Shown here: in pieces, positions 9,317 to 20,369 of the stretch
Position numbering within the stretch: position 1 is the stretch's first letter
Layout of the letters: every line of letters starts with the position of its first letter
DNA from: Candidatus Melainabacteria bacterium
GTDB taxonomy: Bacteria; Cyanobacteriota; Vampirovibrionia; 2-02-FULL-35-15
Reading direction: 5' to 3'
NCBI GenBank assembly: GCA_023250205.1
Contig: JAHFBE010000010.1
Coordinates: 1-43,500 of the forward strand
DNA: 43,500 bases
Notes under the pieces: generated by a model
Databases searched by the model: none
What the model was told of the DNA's origin: nothing
Seen by the model: the letters and a program-made list of their open reading frames with translations, nothing else
Program-made: the position numbers and the translations under genes

Positions 9317-11178
9317 ATTTTGATAATATTCCAGTTTTACCTAGTGATCTTTTTAGCGAAATTGAATCTACTAATAAAAATAACTGGAATGAAATAAAAA
9401 ATGTTAACCCTGAAGGCACCAGAAATAATACATCCATAAAGGTTATAGGAAAGCTTTTATACTCTTTACCTCAAGATCAATGGGATACTGTAGGACTTGA
9501 ACTATTCAAGTCCTACAATCAAACTCACAATGCTCCCCCATTAGATGAGGAAGAATTAATGGCTAAATGGGAGGGGATTAAAAGGAAACACTTAGAACAA
9601 CCTGAAAAGAAAAAACAATCCCAAAAAGAGAAAGAAACAGATGGTTTTCTTGAGTTAATAGAAAATAAGGAAAAAACTGGTGAAATCATTTATTTTCATA
9701 ATGAGCTAAATGAATCATTTGTAAAGGTAGTAGTAGATGGTAATCCATATATTATGTCAACAAAAAGTAAAATGCTCAAAAGATACATTTTAAGACTGTT
9801 CTTGGAAACTACTGGTTTCATAATTCCAAAAGAATATCTAAACAGTTTAGTAGAAATGATGGATACAAAAGCATCTTTTGGCAAAAATAAGCATGAGTTA
9901 TCTGTTAGGGTAACAAAAGTTGATAACGTATTGTTCTATGACCTTAAAGATGAACAAAATAGAACAGTAAAAATTACTACTGAGGGATATGAAATTACAA
10001 GCCCACCGATAATATTTAGGCAATATCAACATCAAAATAAGCAAGTTGAGCCATCTTTTGAAGGAGATGTAAAACTTTTCTTAAAATATGCAAATATCAA
10101 AGAGAAAAAATATGAGATCTTGCTTTTAGTATGGATAATTGCTTGTTTTATAGCTGGTTTTCCTCATCCTATATTATATGTTTTTGGCCCCCAAGGAGCA
10201 GCAAAATCAACATTACAAAAACTAATAAAAGATTTAATTGATCCTTCATCGGTAGATTTAACTCCTCTAAGAAATGATTTAAAAGAGTTTATTCAGCTAT
10301 TAGCCCATCATTGGCTAATTGTTTTTGACAATGTATCTAGTTTGAATGAAGAAATGTCAGATGCTATGTGTAGAGCTGTTACTGGTACTGCATTTTCAAA
10401 GCGTGAACTCTATACTGACGACGAAGATGTTATTTATTCATTTAAAAGATGTATTTGTATAAATGGTATTAATTCTGTAATTGGAAGACCAGACTTATTA
10501 GAGAGAAGTATATTATTAGAGCTTGAAAGAATATCTCCAATTAATAGAAGAGATGAACATGAAATAATAACAGAATTTCAAAAAGATAAACCCCAAATAT
10601 TGGGGGGTGTCTTTACTGCTTTATCTAAAGCATTAGCTATAAAGAAAACAATTAAGTTATCTTATAAACCTAGAATGTCTGATTTTGCATCATGGGGTTG
10701 TGCAATCTCCGAAGCAATTGGATATAGTAAAAAGGAATTTTTATCTGCCTTATTTGACAATATAAAAGCACAGAATGAACAAGTATTGTGTGAATCTCCT
10801 ATTGCTCAAGCACTTTTATTTTTTATGGAAGGTCAAAATAAGTGGCATAATACTTCTTCCGTTCTACTTAATGAACTAAAAGTTATTGCTAACAAGTTGG
10901 AAATTAATGAGAAAGAGCTTCCAAAAACTTCAAATGTATTAAGCAGGCAATTAAATAAACTAAGAGCTAATCTTGCTGATATAGGAATTACAGTTATTAC
11001 TAATAAACCACTGAAAAGAGGGAGAGGGATTTATATTTCTAAAACTACTTCAATTAATGACAATATAGTTGATATCGTAGCAGAGGACATTAATTGTAAC
11101 GATGTCAACGATAACAACGATACTTCTGTTATATCAGATGTAAATGATCCTTATAGAAAATACAAAGAAGATGCCTAA
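9307..11178 (+). CDS. Primase C-terminal-like plus P-loop ATPase/helicase protein
   Basis: PEGTRNNTSIKVIGKLL region and Walker A GPQGAAKST with Walker B-like WLIVFDNVSS; 10-nt overlap with the prim-pol ORF. Confidence 0.8.
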   Translation: MQLNFDNIPVLPSDLFSEIESTNKNNWNEIKNVNPEGTRNNTSIKVIGKLLYSLPQDQWDTVGLELFKSYNQTHNAPPLDEEELMAKWEGIKRKHLEQPEKKKQSQKEKETDGFLELIENKEKTGEIIYFHNELNESFVKVVVDGNPYIMSTKSKMLKRYILRLFLETTGFIIPKEYLNSLVEMMDTKASFGKNKHELSVRVTKVDNVLFYDLKDEQNRTVKITTEGYEITSPPIIFRQYQHQNKQVEPSFEGDVKLFLKYANIKEKKYEILLLVWIIACFIAGFPHPILYVFGPQGAAKSTLQKLIKDLIDPSSVDLTPLRNDLKEFIQLLAHHWLIVFDNVSSLNEEMSDAMCRAVTGTAFSKRELYTDDEDVIYSFKRCICINGINSVIGRPDLLERSILLELERISPINRRDEHEIITEFQKDKPQILGGVFTALSKALAIKKTIKLSYKPRMSDFASWGCAISEAIGYSKKEFLSALFDNIKAQNEQVLCESPIAQALLFFMEGQNKWHNTSSVLLNELKVIANKLEINEKELPKTSNVLSRQLNKLRANLADIGITVITNKPLKRGRGIYISKTTSINDNIVDIVAEDINCNDVNDNNDTSVISDVNDPYRKYKEDA

Positions 11179-11221
11179 TGATTTCCGGTATTTTTAATTT
11201 AGGGGACTATACAATAGCCTT

Positions 11222-11656
11222 ATGATAGGGCTATGCGATAAAAGATACAAGTTAGATAGAAAGATAGAAGTAGAAGAATGTTTAAAGTTATCCATAAATT
11301 CTTTTTATGAGGCAAATCTCCTTAGAGATGGTGCCGATGGTCAAACATTATGGCTCAATTTATTTGGCAATGAAATTGCAAGAGTTGACTTCTCAATAAA
11401 TATCAAACCTTCCGATAATTTTATTCAACTAAAATATTTAATAAAGAATGTCAATAAAGTATCTTACACAGTAAGACTAATAACTACTAAATGTAATTTT
11501 TCTGGCGTAAGATACTGGTTTATTTGCCCAGCTATAAAAAACAATGAGCCTTGTTGCAAACGTAGCGGTGTATTGTATAAACCATACAACAGTAAATATT
11601 TCGCTTGTAGGTTTTGTTATGAGCTTACTTATCAGAGTAAGAAGTTTAATTATTAG
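11222..11656 (+). CDS. Zinc-ribbon-like protein associated with mobile elements
   Basis: RYWFICPAIKNNEPCCKRSGVLYKPYNSKYFACRFCYELTYQS Cys-rich C-terminus. Confidence 0.6.
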   Translation: MIGLCDKRYKLDRKIEVEECLKLSINSFYEANLLRDGADGQTLWLNLFGNEIARVDFSINIKPSDNFIQLKYLIKNVNKVSYTVRLITTKCNFSGVRYWFICPAIKNNEPCCKRSGVLYKPYNSKYFACRFCYELTYQSKKFNY

Positions 11657-11689
11657 CAAAAAGGTAGATTATGTATTAAAATACATTAT

Positions 11690-14608
11690 TCATCTTATTT
11701 TGTCATCATCTTCATCTTGCTCGTCTTTATTTTCTAGTAATCCCTTGTCATTTAGTTGATCTATTGCCTCCTTAAGGGTATTTTCAAACTGTTCTGGAGT
11801 CATATTTTCATCAATTTTACCTATTACATATTTTGCATCCTTATAACCTTTTGTTTCTAAATATTTTTTTGCAAAATAGTAAGCATCTATATATTTATGA
11901 CTTATCTTTTTGATTTTTCTTAAGTTCTTAGATCCAACAACATTTCCTATCTTTGCGTCATCATTAACCCTCTTTCCAAGAAGCTCATGTATTATTTCAT
12001 AATCATCATCTGCATTAATTTCATTAGAAATAGTTGTTTGCCCTTTTTTCTCTTCTAAGATGTAACATTCTTCACTACCATCCCAATCTACATAAACAGA
12101 TGTATTATATATAACTTTGTCTAATACTAAATAATTATCAAATTCAGCATTATTAAGTAAAAATAGTCCAACTATTTGATTTAAAACATCCAAATCCTTA
12201 TTATTTTTCCTATATAAGTTATAAGCAATATCAATTGCTTGGTTAAAGTTCTTTCTTTTTGAGTATAAGGAAGATAAGGATAGTTGCTCAGATTTGCTAA
12301 GACTTTCAAAATCTATAACAGCTAAAAGAAACTTATCAACTTCGTCAAACCTTTCCAATCCATATAAATAAGTTGCTCTTTCTAGCAATAAGGATAAGTC
12401 CCTTTCATTTACTTTAATAAGTTGTTCAATTAGATTTAATGCCTCTTCTTTTTTACCTGTTTCAAAAAGAAGGCTACTTTCTTTTAACGTATACTTCTTC
12501 AGCAAACCATGTCTTGCTCTTATTGTAGACATTATAGTTAATAATTGAGATTTGTAGTTAGCCTGATACAAGGATAACAACATTTTATCTAAGCGATCAT
12601 CTAATTTCCCTATATCCACAATATGTTCATAACATTTTGCTGCTTTGTCATATATCTTATATTCAAAAAAAGTTTCTGCAAGAATGTGAAAATTATTTGA
12701 TTCAGGATCTTTCAATGAAAGACTATATGCAGTGATTAGCATTGGTAGTCCCTTGCTAATTCCCTCCTTAGTACAAGTTAATATTGCATCATTAATTATT
12801 GTTCTAATAGATTCCGGAAAATCTTTCTTTAGTATATTCTTGATTCTTTCAGCATCCTTATCTCTATGATCATTTAGGTACATAGTTAACAATTTATCCA
12901 ATAATTCTTTTCGAACAAACAGATCTGCAACTTTATCCTCAATTGCATTTCCAGCAATTCTAAGTGCTTCTTCTTTGTTTTTCTTAATACCACTTCGCAT
13001 CAATAGGTCTATTAATAATAGTGTTGCTCTAGAAACACCAGACTTATTATGGAGTATTTTTGCCGAATTAATAATTTCTTCAGTAATTAAACTTGCATTC
13101 TCCGAATGCAAGACCAAATTAGCTTTATTCATTATAAAGTTTTCATTCTCAGGATCAGCTTCTAATGCAATATCATACTCTTTGATTCCATCTGCAATAT
13201 TACCTAATAAGTATTTTGCAAAAGCTCTATTAGCAAAAACGTGAATCCGGATATTTCGCATTTCCGTTCTTGAATAAATATCCCAAAGCTCTGAAAGCAT
13301 TGAAATTGCATCTAGGAGTTTCTTTTTTGAATCTTCGCTAATTTTGCTAGCCATTTTTTCTTTTGCAGCTTGCTCTATATAAATAGATGCTAGTAGGCTT
13401 TTTGCCCCCTCAATTATTTTTTTATTATCACCTCTTAATACTTTTTTAAGCCATTCCTCTGCCTTATCATTACTGTCTTTTTTAATGGCAACCGTGCCAA
13501 TTGCTAATGCTGTATGAGGTTGTTCTCTATATTGAACTGGCACTTTATTAATAACATCATTTAGATCTTCATTATCTTGCGAGGAACTAACTATAATTGA
13601 ATACGCAATATCACTTTTTTCATTTTTACTCAAAACTATTTTTGCTATCCTTATTGCTTCATCATGATTATTTAAGTTTTGCTTACCAATAGCATAATTG
13701 CATAAAGCTTTTTCATCTTCCTTATTGTGATCTAATGCATCAATTAAGTAATTTGCTCCTTCACTAACAACACCTTCATCTTTTTCGCTTTGAATACATT
13801 TTAATTTTCCAATACCTAAGCTTGTTAAGATTTTATATTTTTGAATTTCATTCGTTTCACCCCAATATTTTTCTTTGATCATATTAAATATCTTTATTGC
13901 TGTTATGCAACAATAATTGTCAACCAGATATTTACCTTGCTCAATTACTGCATCAATCTCTGAAGACTTATTTGGCTTATCTTTTATTGATTCTATTTTA
14001 TCTAGAAGTAGTTGAACTCCAGAGTCTATCTTCTCTGCTAATTTTTTGTTAGAAGGCGGGAAAAATTCATCTTTGATATCAGGGTTAGCATCTAATAGTG
14101 ATAATACTTTCACTCCATCCCAATAATGAAAACCTTTAAAGGGATATTTTTTTAAGTTCTTTTCTATTTTTTCCTCTATAGTGTCATGCGTTCCTTTTTT
14201 TGCTACTCCAGTAAAAGATACATTCGTGATTATAATGTAATAATCACATTTTCCATCTTTGAAGTAACCATATTTTTCTAAGCTTTTTGGTTCACTATCT
14301 ATATAACCTTTAATAGTACTTCGTGCATCATCCACTAAACCATGAGTATTGCAATATTTTGACTGAAAAATCCATTTACCATTCCATTTTTCTGTATGTG
14401 AAGGATAGTTGGCTTCTCCTGAATATGTTGCTTCTCTTCCACCATCCCTACCAGATCCAAAAATTATTGATCCAGGGCCTATTTCTTTTAATATAAGTGC
14501 TTTACAAAGGTCTTCAAACCTCTCATCCTTTAGTTCATTTAATTGTTCAAGACTTATTTTCATTGTAAATAAATTATTTACAATTATATCTTGTTGAGAT
14601 TTCACCAC
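11690..14608 (-). CDS. Mrr-like restriction endonuclease fold N-terminus fused to a long TPR array
   Basis: FEDLCKALILKEIG...GSGRDGGREATYSGE...WIFQSKYC resembles the PD-(D/E)xK Mrr pattern (D...QxK); about 700 aa of helical repeats; no P-loop seen. Confidence 0.7.
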   Translation of the reverse strand: MVKSQQDIIVNNLFTMKISLEQLNELKDERFEDLCKALILKEIGPGSIIFGSGRDGGREATYSGEANYPSHTEKWNGKWIFQSKYCNTHGLVDDARSTIKGYIDSEPKSLEKYGYFKDGKCDYYIIITNVSFTGVAKKGTHDTIEEKIEKNLKKYPFKGFHYWDGVKVLSLLDANPDIKDEFFPPSNKKLAEKIDSGVQLLLDKIESIKDKPNKSSEIDAVIEQGKYLVDNYCCITAIKIFNMIKEKYWGETNEIQKYKILTSLGIGKLKCIQSEKDEGVVSEGANYLIDALDHNKEDEKALCNYAIGKQNLNNHDEAIRIAKIVLSKNEKSDIAYSIIVSSSQDNEDLNDVINKVPVQYREQPHTALAIGTVAIKKDSNDKAEEWLKKVLRGDNKKIIEGAKSLLASIYIEQAAKEKMASKISEDSKKKLLDAISMLSELWDIYSRTEMRNIRIHVFANRAFAKYLLGNIADGIKEYDIALEADPENENFIMNKANLVLHSENASLITEEIINSAKILHNKSGVSRATLLLIDLLMRSGIKKNKEEALRIAGNAIEDKVADLFVRKELLDKLLTMYLNDHRDKDAERIKNILKKDFPESIRTIINDAILTCTKEGISKGLPMLITAYSLSLKDPESNNFHILAETFFEYKIYDKAAKCYEHIVDIGKLDDRLDKMLLSLYQANYKSQLLTIMSTIRARHGLLKKYTLKESSLLFETGKKEEALNLIEQLIKVNERDLSLLLERATYLYGLERFDEVDKFLLAVIDFESLSKSEQLSLSSLYSKRKNFNQAIDIAYNLYRKNNKDLDVLNQIVGLFLLNNAEFDNYLVLDKVIYNTSVYVDWDGSEECYILEEKKGQTTISNEINADDDYEIIHELLGKRVNDDAKIGNVVGSKNLRKIKKISHKYIDAYYFAKKYLETKGYKDAKYVIGKIDENMTPEQFENTLKEAIDQLNDKGLLENKDEQDEDDDKIR

Positions 14609-15738
14609 CCCTGCATCTCTTTAATAACTTCATCTTGACTTGTCATTAAATACCCCTGTGTAGTCTTTAAATCTGAGTGCCCTAATGCTAACGAAATAAT
14701 ATTTATAGGCTTGCCAGCATTGGCCGCTATCGTTGCAAATGTTCTTCTTAACCCATGAACATTTACATCTATGTTTATTCTTTTTGAAAGCCTTTTTACT
14801 TTTCTAAATAACGTTTCAGGAGTAAATGATACAGGCTGATTACTGGCTCTTATAGTGGTTATAAAAAAGTTTTCTAAGTTTGTTTTTAGTCTTAGCTTTA
14901 AGTAATTAGCAAGATAGTTGTAAAGCCTGTTACAAATCCCTACAACTCTATTTTTCTTTCCCTTCCCTAAATAAATAAACAATTTTCTGTTTATAAGATC
15001 AACATCTTGAAGTCTTAAATTACATAATTCACTAGCCCTTAAACCACTGAAAACTATCGTTGCAATCGTTGCACCGTTGAGTAATACATCATATGGTGAT
15101 TGACCATTACACCATTTAGAAGATTCTTCTAGTAATTTCTCAACATCTTCTTGAGAACAATGCAATTTCTTAGCCGGATAAACTCTTTTTGGTTTTAACT
15201 CCTTTAATTCTGTCAGTAATATTTCATCAACATAGCCCTTAATAGCTAAATATTTAATAAAAGAACGTATAGCCTTATATAAATTGTCCTTAATACTAAA
15301 ACTCTTTACGTCAATGCTTGCAAGAACAGTTCTTACATTCTCTTTTGACACCAAAACAGATTTGCCATACCTACGTGGTAATAAACTCCAATATTTCCCC
15401 ATGCAGTATTGATATAACTCAATAGTTTTATCACTTAATGCTTTTGCAGTTAATGCACCACTCTTACACCAGCTAATCCATTCTTCTTGTTTCTCTTGTA
15501 AGAACTTATAATCAGACAAATACCCGTTTGCTTTTTTAAAGCTATTTCTATTTTTCTTCCAATCAAAATATGAGCTTGCAGGTACTAAATAAATAAAACC
15601 ACCTTGAAATGGTTTAGTTATTGTAGGTATTTCATTATTCTTTGCAAGTTTTCTTATATATCGTTCAGAAACTCTTAAATCTGCTGCTATATCAGCAATT
15701 GATAAAGTATCCATCTTGTCCAGCCTTTCAGCTGGCAC
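14602..15738 (-). CDS. Tyrosine recombinase/integrase with N-terminal excisionase-like HTH
   Basis: TLSIADIAADLRVSERYIRKLAKNNEIPTI HTH; catalytic pattern SGLRASEL...VHGLRRTFATIAANAG...LGHSDLKTTQGYL. Confidence 0.92.
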   Translation of the reverse strand: MPAERLDKMDTLSIADIAADLRVSERYIRKLAKNNEIPTITKPFQGGFIYLVPASSYFDWKKNRNSFKKANGYLSDYKFLQEKQEEWISWCKSGALTAKALSDKTIELYQYCMGKYWSLLPRRYGKSVLVSKENVRTVLASIDVKSFSIKDNLYKAIRSFIKYLAIKGYVDEILLTELKELKPKRVYPAKKLHCSQEDVEKLLEESSKWCNGQSPYDVLLNGATIATIVFSGLRASELCNLRLQDVDLINRKLFIYLGKGKKNRVVGICNRLYNYLANYLKLRLKTNLENFFITTIRASNQPVSFTPETLFRKVKRLSKRINIDVNVHGLRRTFATIAANAGKPINIISLALGHSDLKTTQGYLMTSQDEVIKEMQGW

Positions 15739-15749
15739 AGATGGAACTA
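15730..15749. repeat. Subterminal inverted repeat, right copy (AGCTGGCACAGATGGAACTA)
   Basis: 18/20 inverted match to 6483-6502; overlaps the annotated integrase start. Confidence 0.6.
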
Positions 15750-15812
15750 ATCTAAATAGTTAAGTTGTTATATTTGTTACTTTAATATGAGTGGGGTTTG
15801 ATTTAAAATCTT

Positions 15813-15861
15813 ACCCTCTGCTCCCAAAGCAGATGCTCTACCAAGCTGAGCCACGCCCCGA
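15813..15861. repeat. attR: 49-bp direct repeat (orphan 5' half of tRNA-Pro)
   Basis: Identical to 6403-6451; the tRNA 3' half is missing here. Confidence 0.9.
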
Positions 15862-16049
15862 ATTTATTTCTTATGCTCAAGACAAGCTTGAGCTTTCATC
15901 GATCAATCTCTTTGAAAAGATAGGATTTGCTAAATAAATCAGACAAATCCTATAGCTACAAGAAACATTTATATACCAGAATACAATTACGATTTGCAAC
16001 CGCTAGAATATTATATACCCTAACATTAGAGATATACTCATTTTTATAA

Positions 16050-18146
<2,097 letters not shown>

Positions 18147-18186
18147 TCAGTTATAATAAAAACTAACAAGCTAACACAATCTAAAA

Positions 18187-18537
18187 ATGAAAACCTTTAA
18201 AATCAATTCTCTAACTACAATACTTTTTGGTTTCGTAATCATAAGTCTTATTGTCTTTTTACCAATAGTATTTATTGAGGCTTTATGGAATACCACGATA
18301 GCAAAGTCTTATAATGATTTTTCTATTAATTTCTGGCAAGCATTAATCTTATGGTTAATCGTACTTGTCTCTTTAAATATTTTTGGTATTTTTAAGTTTG
18401 AATTTGCCATTGAAACAGCTGATACCTTTGATAAGGAATCATTACAAAAGAAGCTTGAAACCCTACAAAATCCCCATGAAGAAAAGCCAGGGAATGAACG
18501 AAATCTCACAAAAAACGAAAAAACCGATAAGAAATAG
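18187..18537 (+). CDS. Hypothetical membrane protein
   Basis: 116-aa ORF with two hydrophobic segments. Confidence 0.55.
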   Translation: MKTFKINSLTTILFGFVIISLIVFLPIVFIEALWNTTIAKSYNDFSINFWQALILWLIVLVSLNIFGIFKFEFAIETADTFDKESLQKKLETLQNPHEEKPGNERNLTKNEKTDKK

Positions 18538-18613
18538 ATAAAATTTCTTTCATTTAACCAACTCTTAATATAATATTTCAAGCTTATATCTTTTTATACA
18601 TACGAACCCTGTA

Positions 18614-19693
18614 ATGATTAAAAAATTAAAATTAAGTATTTTTTTATTTCTGCCTGTAATGGCTTTATGCTTCCTGCCTGCTTTTGGCTCCCTCGAAGGA
18701 TATGATAAAGTTTTAGCAAAATTAGAAAAAGCAAAAGAGGTTCAACTTGAACAAGAGAAAGAATCACTAAAACAAAACAAAGCAAGAGAACCAGAACAAG
18801 ATGACAATATAATCATTGATGAAACAGCTATAGATGACACAATTCCAAGTGAAGAAAGCCTTATTGAAGAAGACAATAGCAAAAAACCTAAAGGCTGGAC
18901 TCTTACCTTTGACCACGATCAACTTCCAAATTTAAATGGTATCTGGGTTTTAAAAAAGAAAACTGTTAAGAGGTTGATAAATCCAGTTCTTTCACGGCCA
19001 ATTACATTTGAACACTGTACCTCAAGATTACCTTTTGAAAAGAGAGATTTTGAAGATAAGGAAGTGGTTATAAGCCTTACCAATCCAAATTCTTTTACTG
19101 TCAGAGCTCTCTACCCAATTACTGAGGATGTTTATAACGACCCAAACCAAAAAAAAGATATTGTTTATCAGAATTTTGATTTTAAAGCAGTAATAAGACC
19201 AGAAGATATTACTTATGCTTATACTCTGAAACTAAAAGATCTTCTTGATAATCCATCCCTTACAAGACAACTATGGCTAAACGGTAAATTACACTTTGAC
19301 CATATTTCAGGATCTAAGATTAAAGCAACAGGATACGAAATTGAGTATACTCCTGAATGTCATGGATTCGTAACTGATGAAATTGCCTTTGAATTTGAAA
19401 AGGAAAGAACTTTGTCTGGAGATGGAGAAGGTATAGTACCGAGATCGTTTTTAATTGAACAAGCTGCGAATGCCGCTGAATTACATACTCCTGGAGATGG
19501 AAGCCTTGTGCCAGAACCAAATGATATTCCAAATGAAAATAAATCTTTACCTGAAGTACTTGATTCTGCAAAAGATAAATCAGGCTTTGAAGCAAGTAAC
19601 GATTATAAACCAGCTAACATTACAGAAGAATTAAGCAAAGAGCAAACTAAAAAAGATTACGCTAAGAAATTAAAAGTCCCTGGTATGTGGTAA
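18614..19693 (+). CDS. Hypothetical secreted protein
   Basis: 359-aa ORF with signal peptide LSIFLFLPVMALCFLPAFG. Confidence 0.6.
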   Translation: MIKKLKLSIFLFLPVMALCFLPAFGSLEGYDKVLAKLEKAKEVQLEQEKESLKQNKAREPEQDDNIIIDETAIDDTIPSEESLIEEDNSKKPKGWTLTFDHDQLPNLNGIWVLKKKTVKRLINPVLSRPITFEHCTSRLPFEKRDFEDKEVVISLTNPNSFTVRALYPITEDVYNDPNQKKDIVYQNFDFKAVIRPEDITYAYTLKLKDLLDNPSLTRQLWLNGKLHFDHISGSKIKATGYEIEYTPECHGFVTDEIAFEFEKERTLSGDGEGIVPRSFLIEQAANAAELHTPGDGSLVPEPNDIPNENKSLPEVLDSAKDKSGFEASNDYKPANITEELSKEQTKKDYAKKLKVPGMW

Positions 19694-19698
19694 TAAAT

Positions 19699-19818
19699 GT
19701 CATTGCGAGGAGCGTTAGCAACGAAGCAATCCCGATCTAACTTGCGCAAGTAGCTCGGGATTGCCACGCCTCACGGAGTTTACACTGAGCGAAGCGAATG
19801 TGCTCGGCTCGCAATGAC
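19699..19818. repeat. Palindromic repeat family copy B
   Basis: gtcattgcgaggagcgttagcaacgaagcaatcccg...cgggattgcc...ctcgcaatgac, 120 bp. Confidence 0.9.
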
Positions 19819-19821
19819 ATT

Positions 19822-20157
19822 TCACTTACCACTTACCACTTTTTTCAAAGCTTCTTCAAGAGTTTTAATTTTTGCTTCTAATTGACTTACCTTTACAGAT
19901 TCTATTTCCTGAGTCAACTTTGCATTTTCCAATTGTTTTTTTACATTAGAAGTTTTTGAACTCAAATTAACTGTCATAAGAAGTAAAAACGTTGCTAAGC
20001 TGGATAATACAGAGCAAAATAAAACAAAGAAACCAACATTTGCTCTTAAACTTAAAAAGCCCATATCAAGTGCAATTGTATTTGAAGTGTTAATTAAAAC
20101 AAAAATCCCTACAATGGAAAATATTAAAACAGATAAAAATCGAAGTAACTTTTTCAT
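19822..20157 (-). CDS. LapA-domain-like membrane protein
   Basis: Two TM helices then coiled coil, N-term FSIVGIFVLINTSNTIALDMGFLSLRANVGFFVLFCSVLSSL. Confidence 0.6.
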   Translation of the reverse strand: MKKLLRFLSVLIFSIVGIFVLINTSNTIALDMGFLSLRANVGFFVLFCSVLSSLATFLLLMTVNLSSKTSNVKKQLENAKLTQEIESVKVSQLEAKIKTLEEALKKVVSGK

Positions 20158-20206
20158 GGCTTATATTATACTCTCACTGGATGCTAATGAACCAAAAATA
20201 TTCCAG

Positions 20207-20331
20207 GTCATTGCGAGAAACGTTAGTGACGAAGCAATCTCACCTGACAACTACCAATTTATTCTCCTGCTCAAAATTGCTATATCCAAATGAGATTGCT
20301 TCGTCGACACTTTGTGTCTCCTCGCAATAAC
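20207..20331. repeat. Palindromic repeat family copy C (long subfamily)
   Basis: gtcattgcgag...gaagcaatctca...tgagattgcttcgtcgacactttgtgtctcctcgcaataac, 125 bp. Confidence 0.9.
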
Positions 20332-20369
20332 AAAAGACCTTATCTTTAAAAGACTTTCATATCCTATTC

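Larger units (their letters stand above)
6403..15861. mobile_element. Integrative genetic element (~9.4 kb) inserted in tRNA-Pro; prim-pol/helicase module, tyrosine integrase, putative defence cargo
   Basis: 49-bp identical direct repeats at 6403-6451 and 15813-15861 covering the 5' half of tRNA-Pro; integrase just inside the right end; replication and regulatory genes inside. Confidence 0.9.

Noticed and set aside
15875-15893. GCTCAAG-ACAAG-CTTGAGC hairpin just right of attR
   Set aside because: Short 7-bp stem with no T-tract; could be chance or the flank of the original tRNA locus, not enough to call.
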